Below, piece after piece: positions 1-8,532 of a DNA stretch of 64,000 bases (position 1 is its first letter; each line of letters opens with the position of its first letter). A model generated the notes under the pieces. The model saw only the letters and a program-made list of their open reading frames with translations. It searched no databases and was not told the DNA's origin. The stretch is from Aurantimonas sp. 22II-16-19i. Its GTDB lineage: Bacteria; Pseudomonadota; Alphaproteobacteria; Rhizobiales; Rhizobiaceae. The stretch lies in NCBI RefSeq assembly GCF_002088275.1, contig NZ_AQQS01000001.1:62001-126000 (forward strand), read 5' to 3'. The position numbers and the translations under genes are program-made.

Positions 1-1
1 T

Positions 2-331
2 GCCGAGCGCGCGGCCCGGCAGCTGGGGATTCTCGACCATTTCGAGGACATCTTCGATCTCGTCGCCGCCGATCTCGTGCCGAAGCCGGCAGCCGAGACC
101 TATGACAAGTTCGTCGGTCTGCACCGCGTCGACACCGCCAACGCGGCGATGTTCGAGGACCTGGCGCGCAATCTCGAAGTGCCGAAGCGGCTGGGCATGC
201 GCACCGTCCTGATCGTGCCCGCCAATTTCGAGGATACCTTCGGCGACGTCTGGGAGCACGAGGGCCACGACGGCGGCCACATCGACTATGTGACGGACGA
301 TCTGGGGACGTTCCTGAAGAGCATCTCTTAG
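2..331 (+). CDS. HAD-family pyrimidine 5'-nucleotidase-like protein, C-terminal part
   Basis: The reading frame is open from the first bases of the window and ends at 331, so the N-terminal part of the gene lies outside. The visible residues look like the second half of a SDT1-type HAD hydrolase, a nucleotide monophosphatase: an LVPKP stretch supplies the motif III lysine, and MFEDLARNL followed by an AKRLGMRTVLIVP-like stretch matches the motif IV region of this family, where 'MFED' takes the place of the usual 'FEDS/FDDL' acidic pair. The catalytic DxD motif is not in the window. In many Rhizobiales this gene sits close to dapD; here dapD is about 12 kb away. The family call is good, the substrate is inferred. 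Confidence 0.75.
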   Translation, partial: AERAARQLGILDHFEDIFDLVAADLVPKPAAETYDKFVGLHRVDTANAAMFEDLARNLEVPKRLGMRTVLIVPANFEDTFGDVWEHEGHDGGHIDYVTDDLGTFLKSIS

Positions 332-444
332 GCTGCCGGCGGCCTGCGGATCGCGGAGCCAGCGCAATCGCCATCGTCGGTCAGGCGGAGGCTTGGCCCG
401 TCCAACGGCTTCCCACCGCCACCCTCATGATGCGGCTCCGCGCC

Positions 445-741
445 TCAGCCGCCGAGGAGCGAGCGGCCGTGCCTGACGAGGCTCTTGCGGGACCCGCCGG
501 CAGTGCCGGTCCCGGCATCCACTGCTGACGGGCGCGCCTGCCGGTTCTGCCGCAGGATCGCCTCCATCTGCTCTTCGTCAGCCGCCTGGCCGGCGATCGC
601 CGCCCGGCGCTCCCGGCCGCTCGCGACGTCGCTGTCCGACGCCTCGTCCTCGCGGCGCCCCTCCTCGACGGGGACCGTCTCGGGCGTGTCGGCGTCCTGC
701 TGCGCACGCATCATGCGCGGGTCGGTGTCTGAGTCTGGCAT
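445..741 (-). CDS. Small charged hypothetical protein (98 aa)
   Basis: The frame remains open further upstream, but the ATG at 741 is the best start because an AAGGA box lies about 8 bases before it. The product is rich in Asp, Glu, Arg, Gln and Ala, with acidic stretches near residues 23-40, a run resembling DEEQMEAILRQNRQAR near 55-70 and a Gly/Arg-rich end. There is no signal peptide, membrane segment or domain I recognise. It looks like a largely disordered cytoplasmic protein of the kind common in Rhizobiales as orphan genes. It stands alone on the minus strand in a loosely packed region. It may be spurious, since GC-rich DNA easily keeps frames open. Confidence 0.35.
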   Translation of the reverse strand: MPDSDTDPRMMRAQQDADTPETVPVEEGRREDEASDSDVASGRERRAAIAGQAADEEQMEAILRQNRQARPSAVDAGTGTAGGSRKSLVRHGRSLLGG

Positions 742-1213
742 GGTCAAAGTCCTTGCATTCGCGTTCTGATCAGGGCCCGCCCTCTCGCCTGGTTCGGGGC
801 CACCCGGCCGCCCGCCCGGCTGCCGGGAGTGCTGCCCGCACGTTCGGGTGACGGGCCGGCCCCGGAGATGAAGGGCATCGATCGCTTCTGGAATTCGAAC
901 GACACGCGACCTCCTCGGTTCCGAATCGAACGCCGGGGCGGCGATCCACGCGAGATCGCCGGCGACGAAGGCCGGCGCCACGACGATCGCCGTCATCTGG
1001 CCATCGGCGCCGGCCGAGCCGTGCCCGCGGCCTGAACGGCGCATCCGCGCAGCCCGCGAAACGCGCGCAAGATCATTGCCTTGCCGCGTCATGTTCGTGT
1101 CGCTCAAGAGCGATCGTCCCGACATCGGAGTTTCAATGGCGCGTCATCGAACCGTCGGTGCCCTGAGACACGCCGTCGCTATTGCTGCTTCACGGATTTG
1201 ATCGGGGGATCAC
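742..1213. other. Intergenic stretch without a supported gene
   Basis: The bases between the small hypothetical gene and the tyrosine phosphatase gene contain short open frames on both strands, but their translations are Arg/Pro/Gly-rich, lack recognisable motifs and have no convincing ribosome binding sites. I see no strong promoter pair. Only the GGGGGA box at 1204-1209, which serves the next gene, is clear. Confidence 0.5.
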
Positions 1214-1837
1214 GTGAAGTTCCTGCGCCTCGCCACCATCATGATCATCAGCGCCGCCAGCGTTTTCGTCGGCATCCGCGTCGCGAACCTCGCCTATATC
1301 CATGCGACGGGAAACATCCACGCCGTCGAGCCCGGCCGGCTCTACCGCTCTGCGACGCTGTCCGCCGGTCGTCTCGACCGGCTGATCGAGGAGACCGGCA
1401 TCCGGACGATCGTCAATCTGCGCGGCGACGAGGGCCGGCCCTGGTACGAGGCGGAACGCCAGGTCGCCGCCCGCCGGGGCGTCGACTTCATCTCGTTCCA
1501 CATCTCGGCCAAGCACATTCCCGACCGGGAGACGCTGGAGGAGATCATCTTCGTCCTGCGGAACGCCCCGCAGCCGATCCTCGTCCACTGCAAGTCGGGC
1601 TCCGACCGGGCCGGCCTCGTCTCGGCGCTCTACCAGTATGCGCTGGCCGGCCAGAGCGCGGAACAGGCGGATCGGCAGCTGTCCTTCGATTATGGCCACT
1701 TCCCCTGGCTCGGCAGCCGGACGGCAGCGATGGGCGACGCGTTCTCGCAATTCGTCGCCCTCTCCCGCGACGACGAACGGCTGCCCGCCGACGCACCGCT
1801 GACGGTGGCATCCGACGAAGGTCGCCGCTTGAACTGA
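1214..1837 (+). CDS. Membrane-anchored dual-specificity/tyrosine phosphatase family protein
   Basis: This 207-residue protein starts with GTG at 1214, with a GGGGGA ribosome binding site five bases upstream. An uncleaved hydrophobic segment spans about residues 5-26, so the protein is probably anchored in the inner membrane with its catalytic domain outside the cytoplasm. The phosphatase loop HCKSGSDR (residues 125-132) is the CX5R signature, with nucleophile Cys126 and Arg132. The stretch LYRSATLSAGRL at about 43-54 is typical of the bacterial DSP-like family that includes Atu0252-type proteins. The substrate is unknown. The gene stands alone, and the 283 bases after it hold no gene I can support. 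Confidence 0.8.
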   Translation: MKFLRLATIMIISAASVFVGIRVANLAYIHATGNIHAVEPGRLYRSATLSAGRLDRLIEETGIRTIVNLRGDEGRPWYEAERQVAARRGVDFISFHISAKHIPDRETLEEIIFVLRNAPQPILVHCKSGSDRAGLVSALYQYALAGQSAEQADRQLSFDYGHFPWLGSRTAAMGDAFSQFVALSRDDERLPADAPLTVASDEGRRLN

Positions 1838-2120
1838 CGGGACTGCGTATCGAGGGGCGGCATGGGACGCCTCGCGGCCAAGGTCTCGTCACGGTTGACG
1901 TTTCGGTACTGCGGCGGTTCGGGGGCGCTGACGCTCGCGCGGGAACAGGATGCAACGGCGGCGCGGCAAGCTCGCGAAGCCGCTCCCGGTTCAAAGCCGG
2001 CTGGATTGCCGAGGGACGAGCGGACGGGATGATCCAGGCGCCATTCCGGCAGCAACAGGCGAGCCGTGAGCGACTTCGTGGTCCGAGAGGTGGCGAGTTA
2101 CAGGCCGGGGAGCGGGCGGA

Positions 2121-3701
2121 TCAGTCGGTGCAGACCACCGGATAGACCGCGTCCTTCACCCTGGCGGTGGCGTCGGGAACGCTTTCCAGCGGCGCCTTCG
2201 GATCGGCCGTGCGGAAGGCGATGTCGTTGGCATGCAGGAAGGCGGCGACGGCATCCGGGCGGATGGCGAAGTTGATCGACTGCGGGATGTCGCCCGTGGC
2301 GTCAGCGACGGCGACGGCGTCCAGCTTGGCGGTGACCACGCCGACGACACGCCCGGCGAGATCGACCAGCGGCCCGCCGGAATTGCCGGGCTGGACGGGA
2401 GCAGAAATCTGAAGGTAGCGCGGATCGTTCATCAGGCCGAGCAGCGAGGAGACGTTGCCGCGGGTGACGTTGAGCGAATCGGCGAGGATCGAACGCAGCG
2501 GGAAGCCGAGGGCAAGGATGTCCTCGCCGAGGCGCGGCTTGGCGGCGGAGATCGCCAGCGGCTCGCCGAGGCTCGATTCGACATGGACGAGCGCCAGATC
2601 GTTGTCGTCGTCCATGCGGATGTCGGTGGCCGCCATGTCGCTGCCGACCTCGACCGCCTTGCAGCCGCGCACGACATGGGCGTTGGTCAGCAGCCAGCCC
2701 TTGGCGACGACGAAACCGGATCCCGCCATGTCGAAGGCCGGGGTGCCCGGCTGCGGGGCGACGCCCTGGGCGGGTTCGAGTGCGGCGCCGCCGTAGCGAC
2801 GCTCGCGGGGAAGCTCGAAGAGGTTGGCACCGGCCGTCCCGTCTCCCGGCCCGGCCATGGCATAGCGCGCCTCACCCTCGGATGCGGTGCGACGGCGCGC
2901 CAGCATCGAGGAGAACGGATTGGGCTTCGCGTCCGCGACGAGAGGCGAACCCGGGTCGCCGGCGAAGGGCTCGAAAAGCTGCGAGGCCACGGCGACGAAA
3001 GGCGCAACCTCCGCTTCCCGGGCGGGGGTGTAGGACATCGAGAAGCCGCGAAGGTCCGAGCCCGAGGCTGCGAACCGCATGAAATAGCGGCGGCCCTGCT
3101 CGGTGCCGGAGACGGTGAACCAGTCCTCGGCCTTTTCGGCGTCGCGCACGGAGCGCTGGGCGGTCGGCTCGCTGAGGGTGGCATAGAGGCCAGCCAGCGT
3201 CTGGCCGGTATCGGCGATCCGGACGGTCTCGAGTTCGACCGACTGGTCGCCCGAGCGCCACAGATGGCCGACCTCGGTGGGGCCGCGATCGCTGACAAGC
3301 TTGAGCGGGACAGGCAGGCGCCCGCCGGTCGCCGCATCGTCGACCATCGCGACGCCCAAGTCCCCCTGCGCCTTGTCGGAGAGTTCGACCAGCGTCTGCA
3401 GCATCGCTTCGCTGATCACGCCGTCGGCATTCATCCCGAGGCGCGCCTGGAAGTCCCGGATGGCGCGCAGCGTCCGCGCCTCGATCATGCCGGAGAACGG
3501 CCCGGCATAGTCGCCGGTCCAGGCAAGCCGGATCTGCAGGCCGCGGCGGAAGGAAAGGTCGGTCTGGGTGTTGTAAGCCAGTGACAGGTCTGCGGCGGAA
3601 GCCGTGATACGACTTGTATCGGAAGAGACGTCATGGGCGAGCGCTGCCGGCGATGCCGCCAGCACACATGCCGCCATGAAGACCCCCAAACCGCGTCGCA
3701 T
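2121..3701 (-). CDS. Secreted trypsin-like serine protease with N-terminal peptidoglycan-binding domain
   Basis: The 526-residue product has a signal peptide (cleavage after about residue 22, ALA-H), a peptidoglycan-binding-like repeat at about 50-108 (FRRGLQ ... IRDFQARLGMNADGVISEAM), a middle region of unknown fold and a C-terminal chymotrypsin-fold protease. The catalytic triad is visible: His342 in TNAHVV, Asp368 in DNDLAL and Ser441 in QPGNSGGPLV. No PDZ domain follows, so this is not a standard DegP. It probably acts in the periplasm, held near the cell wall by the N-terminal domain. It is a single gene, 180 bases downstream of rmuC on the same strand. Confidence 0.88.
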   Translation of the reverse strand: MRRGLGVFMAACVLAASPAALAHDVSSDTSRITASAADLSLAYNTQTDLSFRRGLQIRLAWTGDYAGPFSGMIEARTLRAIRDFQARLGMNADGVISEAMLQTLVELSDKAQGDLGVAMVDDAATGGRLPVPLKLVSDRGPTEVGHLWRSGDQSVELETVRIADTGQTLAGLYATLSEPTAQRSVRDAEKAEDWFTVSGTEQGRRYFMRFAASGSDLRGFSMSYTPAREAEVAPFVAVASQLFEPFAGDPGSPLVADAKPNPFSSMLARRRTASEGEARYAMAGPGDGTAGANLFELPRERRYGGAALEPAQGVAPQPGTPAFDMAGSGFVVAKGWLLTNAHVVRGCKAVEVGSDMAATDIRMDDDNDLALVHVESSLGEPLAISAAKPRLGEDILALGFPLRSILADSLNVTRGNVSSLLGLMNDPRYLQISAPVQPGNSGGPLVDLAGRVVGVVTAKLDAVAVADATGDIPQSINFAIRPDAVAAFLHANDIAFRTADPKAPLESVPDATARVKDAVYPVVCTD

Positions 3702-3881
3702 GACATCCCCCTACGGTGATCGACGTTCCAGCTTACAATGCGGCCAGAACGTTTTCGATCCGTCCAGCGTAATCTTTTTTTAAGGTTCCGCCGTCGACTT
3801 ACGCTTGACGAAGGGGAAAGTACAGCTATTCACAAACCGTTGATGCGCCGGTGATGCATGCGATGCTGGCGGCAGGCGGGC

Positions 3882-5051
3882 TCACTCGCCGGCAAGTGCC
3901 TCCGGGCGCAGCCGGGGATCCGCATCCTCGCCGATCTCGATGCCGGTGATCCGGCCGCCCCGCCGCTGCAGCTTCTCGCTCGACAGGGCGATCTGGTCGA
4001 TGTCCCGCGAGGCGTGGGCGAAATGCCCCTTCAGCGCGGCGACCCGCGCATCCAGCCGCTCCAGATCTTCCGCGAACAGCCGCACCTCGGCCTGGATGCG
4101 CCCCGCGGACGCGCGCAGGCGCGCATCTTTCAGAACCGCCTGGACCACCTGGATCGACAGGTTGAGGAGCGACGGCGAGACGATGACGACGCCGGCGCGG
4201 TAGGCCTTCTGGACGACGTCGTCGAATTCCTCGTGGAGCACCGCGAAGACCGTCTCGGAGGGCACGAACAGGAAGGCCGTGTCCTGGGTCTCGCCGGGAA
4301 TGAGATACTTCTCCGACACCGCGCGCACATGGACGTCCATGTCCCGGCGCAGGCGCGAGGCGGCGGCCGCCCTCGCCTCGCCGTCCTCCGCAGCTTCCAG
4401 CGCGGTGTAGGCTTCCAGCGGAAACTTGGCGTCGACCACCAGCCCGGGCGCGCCGTTCGGCATGCGGATCAGGCAATCCGGCCGGCGCCCGTTGGAGAGC
4501 GTCGCCTGGAAAAGATAGACCGAGGCCGGCAGGGCATCGGCGACGATCGCCTGCATCCGCGCCTCGCCGAAGGCGCCGCGGGTCTGCTTGTTGGCGAGGA
4601 TGTCCTTCAGCTTGACGACCTCGCCGGTCAGGCTGCGGATCTCGCCCTGGGCCCGGTCGATCACCGCCAGCCGCTCGGCGAGCACCGACAGCGAGGCCTT
4701 GGTGTCCCTGGTCGTCGCCAGGATCGACTGGCCAACGCGATTCGTCATCCCGTCGAGCCGCTCGGACAGAGCGCGGGTGAGGTCGGCCTGCCGGGAGCCG
4801 ATGATCTCGGCCATGGTCTGCATGCGGCCGGACATCTCCGCCTGCGCCTTGAGGACGGCATCGAGCCTTGCGGCATCGGCCGCGGCGCGGTCGAGCTCCG
4901 CTTCGGCCCGGCGCGCCCGGGCCGCCGCCCGCAGCCAGAGGACCGCGAGGAGCACGAGCAGGCCCGCGAGAAGCAGCGACAGGCCGGTGACCTCGACGCC
5001 CGACGGGACGGCGAGCTGGCGGTTCAGGAAGGTTGCGGCATCGCGAATCAT
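3882..5051 (-). CDS. rmuC: DNA recombination protein RmuC
   Basis: RmuC-family proteins combine an N-terminal membrane anchor, a long coiled coil and a PD-(D/E)XK nuclease-like core; they limit recombination at inverted repeats. Here a hydrophobic segment covers residues about 22-42, an Ala/Arg/Glu-rich coiled coil follows to about 190, and the conserved core contains GAFGEARM, the motif VVDAKFPLEAY and ETVFAVLHEEFDDVV. The length of 389 residues is normal. The start ATG at 5051 faces def, which begins 134 bases away on the other strand, so the two genes share an upstream region. Confidence 0.93.
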   Translation of the reverse strand: MIRDAATFLNRQLAVPSGVEVTGLSLLLAGLLVLLAVLWLRAAARARRAEAELDRAAADAARLDAVLKAQAEMSGRMQTMAEIIGSRQADLTRALSERLDGMTNRVGQSILATTRDTKASLSVLAERLAVIDRAQGEIRSLTGEVVKLKDILANKQTRGAFGEARMQAIVADALPASVYLFQATLSNGRRPDCLIRMPNGAPGLVVDAKFPLEAYTALEAAEDGEARAAAASRLRRDMDVHVRAVSEKYLIPGETQDTAFLFVPSETVFAVLHEEFDDVVQKAYRAGVVIVSPSLLNLSIQVVQAVLKDARLRASAGRIQAEVRLFAEDLERLDARVAALKGHFAHASRDIDQIALSSEKLQRRGGRITGIEIGEDADPRLRPEALAGE

Positions 5052-5184
5052 GGCGCGAGACTAGCAGGCAATTCTTAACGATGGGACCAAAGCGGGAACA
5101 AATTCACGCTCAGGCGCTCATGTGCCGCTTGCACCCGGCTGAACCGGATTGACCGGTTTCGCGCCAGCGATTACCTCACCGCCC

Positions 5185-5700
5185 ATGACGATCAAGCCCC
5201 TCATCATTCTTCCCGACCCGCTGTTGCGGGAAGTCTCCCGGCCCATCGAGACGGTGGACGATACCGTGCGGCGCTTCGCCGACGACATGCTGGAGACGAT
5301 GTACGACGCGCCGGGGATCGGGCTCGCCGCGATCCAGGTCGGCGAGCCGATCCGCATGCTCGTCCTCGACATCTCCAAGGAAGACGAGGAAAAGGCGCCG
5401 CGGGTGTTCCTCAACCCGGAAATCGTCGCCAGCGCCGACGAGCGCAGCGTCTACGAGGAAGGCTGCCTGTCGATCCCGGACTATTATGCCGAGGTGGAGC
5501 GCCCGGCCGGGGTCACCGTCCGCTATCTCGGCCTCGACGGCAAGATGCACGAGGAAGCGGCCGAGGGCCTCTACGCCACCTGCCTGCAGCACGAGATCGA
5601 CCACCTCAACGGCGTCCTCTTCATCGACTACATCTCGAAACTGAAGCGCGACATGGTGATCAAGAAGTTCACCAAGCTGGCGCGGATGAAGTCGGCCTGA
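5185..5700 (+). CDS. def: Peptide deformylase
   Basis: This enzyme removes the formyl group from the N-terminal methionine of new proteins. All three signature motifs are intact: GIGLAAIQ (44-51), EGCLS (92-96, metal ligand Cys94) and HEIDH (136-140, two His ligands and catalytic Glu137). I chose the ATG at 5185 over an in-frame TTG at 5149 because the protein then begins [12 protein letters not shown], as family members do, and has the usual 171 residues. It is the first gene of a def-fmt-truA group; fmt begins four bases after the stop, so the enzyme that adds the formyl group is made with the one that removes it. Confidence 0.96.
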   Translation: MTIKPLIILPDPLLREVSRPIETVDDTVRRFADDMLETMYDAPGIGLAAIQVGEPIRMLVLDISKEDEEKAPRVFLNPEIVASADERSVYEEGCLSIPDYYAEVERPAGVTVRYLGLDGKMHEEAAEGLYATCLQHEIDHLNGVLFIDYISKLKRDMVIKKFTKLARMKSA

Positions 5701-5704
5701 GCCG

Positions 5705-6664
5705 GTGGCGCTCACCGTCACCTTCATGGGCACACCGGCCTTCTCGGTGCCGACGCTCGCAGCCATCGTCGCGGCGGGCCACCGCGTGCCGGCGGTCTAC
5801 ACACAGCCACCGCGCAAGGCCGGGCGGCGCGGCCTGCAGCTGACCCCCTCGCCGGTGCAGATCGAGGCCGAGCGGCTGGGGCTTGAGGTCCGCGTCCCGC
5901 TGAATTTCCGCGATCCCTCCGTTGTCGAGGCCTTCGCAGCGCTCGAGGCCGACGTCGCCGTGGTGGTCGCCTATGGCCTCCTCCTGCCGCAGGCACTTCT
6001 GGAGGCGCCGCGTTCCGGCTGTCTCAACGGTCACGGCTCGCTTCTGCCGCGCTGGCGCGGCGCGGCGCCCATCCAGCGGGCGATCGAGGCCGGCGACCAG
6101 ACCACCGGCATGATGGTGATGCAGATGGAGGCGGGCCTCGACACCGGCCCCGTCGCGCTCGCCGCCGAGACGGTGATCGGGGCGAGCGAGACCGCCGGCG
6201 AATTGCAGGAGCGGCTGTCGCAGCTGTCGGCGACGCTGATGGTGGAGGCGCTGGCAAGGCTCGAGGCGGGCACCCTCGCCTTCGAGGACCAGGCGGCGAT
6301 CGCCGCCCGGACCGGCCGCGAGCCCCTGTATGCCAAAAAGATCGACAAGGCCGAGACGGCGATCGACTGGACCGGCGACGCTGCCGGCATCGCCCGCCGG
6401 ATCAACGCCTTCTCGCCGATGCCGGGCGCCTGGACGACGATGCCGTTCGCCGGCAAGGCTGAGCGGGTGAAGCTGCTGCGGGCCGAGGTGGCAGATGGCG
6501 CCGGCGTCGCCGGCACCGTGCTTGCCGAGGATCTCACCGTGGCCTGCGGCTCCGGCGCCGTGCGGCTCCTGGAGCTGCAGCGCGCGGGCGGAAAGCGCGT
6601 CGCCGCGGCCGACCTTCTGCGCGGCACGCCCGTTGCGGCGGGGACCATGCTGGGCGCAGGGTAG
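5705..6664 (+). CDS. fmt: Methionyl-tRNA formyltransferase
   Basis: It formylates initiator Met-tRNA using 10-formyltetrahydrofolate. The 319-residue protein has the catalytic Asn108 and His110 in the loop before [13 protein letters not shown] (112-124), Asp146 in GLDTGP, and the C-terminal OB-like domain from about residue 208. The start is GTG at 5705, four bases after the def stop codon, which suggests translational coupling. A small oddity is 'NGH' in the active-site loop where most orthologues have 'NLH' or 'NVH'; the catalytic residues themselves are kept. truA follows after 62 bases. Confidence 0.96.
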   Translation: MALTVTFMGTPAFSVPTLAAIVAAGHRVPAVYTQPPRKAGRRGLQLTPSPVQIEAERLGLEVRVPLNFRDPSVVEAFAALEADVAVVVAYGLLLPQALLEAPRSGCLNGHGSLLPRWRGAAPIQRAIEAGDQTTGMMVMQMEAGLDTGPVALAAETVIGASETAGELQERLSQLSATLMVEALARLEAGTLAFEDQAAIAARTGREPLYAKKIDKAETAIDWTGDAAGIARRINAFSPMPGAWTTMPFAGKAERVKLLRAEVADGAGVAGTVLAEDLTVACGSGAVRLLELQRAGGKRVAAADLLRGTPVAAGTMLGAG

Positions 6665-6726
6665 ATGGCGCCGCGACCGGAAACCGATGCGACCTGCCGC
6701 GCCAATCTCCTCGCGCGCCTCGCCTG

Positions 6727-7506
6727 ATGCCCCGCTACAAGCTCACCATCGAATATGACGGCACGCCCTATCGCGGCTGGCAGCGGCAGAAGAACGGGCT
6801 GTCCGTCCAGGAGGTGATCGAGACCGCCATCGAGGGCTTTGCCGGCGAGGCGGCGACGATCTTCGGCGCGGGGCGCACCGACGCCGGCGTGCACGCCACC
6901 GGCCAGGTCGCCCATGTCGACCTTGCCCGCGACTGGGAGGCGGACACGGTGCGTGACGCGCTGAACGCCCACATGCGGGACGAACCGGTGTCGATCGTCG
7001 CCGCCGAGCGCGTCGGCGACGACTTCGACGCCCGGTTCTCCGCCCGCAAGCGCTGGTATCGCTACCGCATCTTCAGCCGCCGGGCGCCGCCCGCCATCGA
7101 GCGCGGCCGGGTCTGGTGGGTGTCGCGGGACCTCGACGTGGCGGCGATGCACGACGCCGCAAAGGCCCTTGTCGGCACCCACGACTTCAACACCTTCCGC
7201 TCGTCCCACTGCCAGGCGAAGAACCCGATCCGCACCCTGGAGGAACTCTCGGTCGCGCGGGGGCCCGGCGACGAGATCCACATCACCGCCATGGCCCAGT
7301 CTTTCCTCCACAACCAGATCCGGTCCTTCGCCGGGACGCTGAAGCTCGTCGGCGAAGGCCGCTGGACGACGGCGGACGTGGTCGCCGCGCTCGAAAGCCG
7401 CGACCGGACCAGGTGCGGCCCGGTGGCGCCGCCGGACGGGCTGTATCTGACGCAGGTGGAGTACGGGAATGCGCCGAAGCGGACGCTGCCGGTGTATTTC
7501 CCGTAA
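6727..7506 (+). CDS. truA: tRNA pseudouridine(38-40) synthase
   Basis: TruA converts uridines 38-40 of the tRNA anticodon arm to pseudouridine. The catalytic motif [12 protein letters not shown] is at 49-60 with nucleophile Asp52; the N-terminus ([16 protein letters not shown]) and the later [14 protein letters not shown] and SFLHNQIRS stretches are characteristic. The length of 259 residues is normal. It is the last gene of the def-fmt-truA group and ends 31 bases from the convergent stop of the small secreted protein gene. I see no hairpin with a T-tract between them. Confidence 0.95.
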   Translation: MPRYKLTIEYDGTPYRGWQRQKNGLSVQEVIETAIEGFAGEAATIFGAGRTDAGVHATGQVAHVDLARDWEADTVRDALNAHMRDEPVSIVAAERVGDDFDARFSARKRWYRYRIFSRRAPPAIERGRVWWVSRDLDVAAMHDAAKALVGTHDFNTFRSSHCQAKNPIRTLEELSVARGPGDEIHITAMAQSFLHNQIRSFAGTLKLVGEGRWTTADVVAALESRDRTRCGPVAPPDGLYLTQVEYGNAPKRTLPVYFP

Positions 7507-7537
7507 GCGTCCCTCGCGCTCCCCGCACAGCTTAAGT

Positions 7538-7900
7538 TCACTCTGCGCCTTCGATCGCGATGATCGTGCCGGTGTCAAAATCGACGGAGATCACCATCCC
7601 CTCTCGATACCGATAGATCCAGAGGCGTTTCGAGCTCATAGTCGAACTCATCGTGACGTCGGGTTTCCCGAGCCGTCTTGTCGCTTCGGCTTCGTCCCAA
7701 ACGTTACCGACGGCGAAGTTCGAGAGCATCCGCGCATCATCTTGTCGACCAATCACTGCCGGTGCTTCGAGACCGCCGCCAACGTCGCACGGAAGCACAG
7801 CCTGGCGAGATGCATCCGCGAATGCGGGTGAGTAAAGCCCAAACCACACGATGAGCGAAGCCAGAAACCTGCCGACTGGCTGAAGCAGGCGTTCACTCAC
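7538..7900 (-). CDS. Small secreted hypothetical protein coupled to the upstream membrane-protein gene
   Basis: The 120-residue protein starts with GTG at 7900; this GTG overlaps the TGA of the preceding gene in a GTGA junction, a common sign of translational coupling. Residues 1-29 look like a signal peptide (arginine near the start, a hydrophobic core LASLIVWFGLY, then AFA-D cleavage). The mature part of about 90 residues includes NFAVGNVWDEAEATRRLGKPD and RLWIYRYREGMVISVDFD. This is reminiscent of small SmpA/BamE-like or DUF-type periplasmic proteins, in which a 'lGkPd' turn and an 'W.Y' strand recur, but I do not assign a family. It probably forms one transcript with dapE and the membrane protein gene. 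Confidence 0.7.
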   Translation of the reverse strand: MSERLLQPVGRFLASLIVWFGLYSPAFADASRQAVLPCDVGGGLEAPAVIGRQDDARMLSNFAVGNVWDEAEATRRLGKPDVTMSSTMSSKRLWIYRYREGMVISVDFDTGTIIAIEGAE

Positions 7901-8532
7901 ACCAGCTTCACCCCCGTCACGTCCATCACCGCGCCGTAGCTCATCAGCGAGGCGATAATCATCATGACGGTGATGGCGACGGCCGCGGCGAAATCCTTCC
8001 CCAAGGCGAAATAGATCAGCCGCATGGCGGCGGTGACGGTGGCAATACGGACGAGGAGACCGATGAAGGCCATCACCTCGCCGGCGCCGAACAGGATGAT
8101 CAGCAGCCAGTAGGGAACCACCGCCCAGGCTAGCAGCGCGCCGCCCCAGTTGGTGGCGACGACGAGCGGCACGATCTTGCGGGAATAGCCGATGGGCCTC
8201 GCCGCCATCATCAGGACCAGCACCGGCAGGAGCCACGAGAGGACGTCGGCGACGGCGTGGGCGCCATAGGTGACGAAGCTGCTGGTCTCTTCCTGCCCGC
8301 CATGGCCGGCGACGAGCTCGATGGCGACCCAGGACAGCGCCAGCGGCGGCAGGGCGACGAGAACCGCGGCGAAGGATTGCCAGAAGCCGTCGGCCGACAG
8401 GTCGAGGCGCTTCAGCCCCTCGGTCCGCCCCGCCATCAGGAGGAGCGCGCCGGAGAAGAAGCGGACGACTTCGTCGAAGCTCGGAACGAAGTCAGGCGTG
8501 GGCGGCGAACCAGCGGGCGATGAAGGCTTCAT
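7897..8532 (-). CDS. YIP1-like polytopic membrane protein
   Basis: The 211-residue protein has about five hydrophobic segments (near 28-40, 55-78, 90-112, 120-165 and 180-205) separated by short charged loops; the layout resembles Yip1-domain or DUF-type integral membrane proteins found next to dapE in Rhizobiales. No catalytic motif is seen. Its ATG at 8532 lies 41 bases inside the end of dapE in another frame, and its stop overlaps the start of the next gene by four bases, so the three genes are tightly packed. A later internal ATG near residue 33 would remove the first transmembrane segment, so I prefer the overlapping start. Its function is unknown. Confidence 0.75.
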   Translation of the reverse strand: MKPSSPAGSPPTPDFVPSFDEVVRFFSGALLLMAGRTEGLKRLDLSADGFWQSFAAVLVALPPLALSWVAIELVAGHGGQEETSSFVTYGAHAVADVLSWLLPVLVLMMAARPIGYSRKIVPLVVATNWGGALLAWAVVPYWLLIILFGAGEVMAFIGLLVRIATVTAAMRLIYFALGKDFAAAVAITVMMIIASLMSYGAVMDVTGVKLV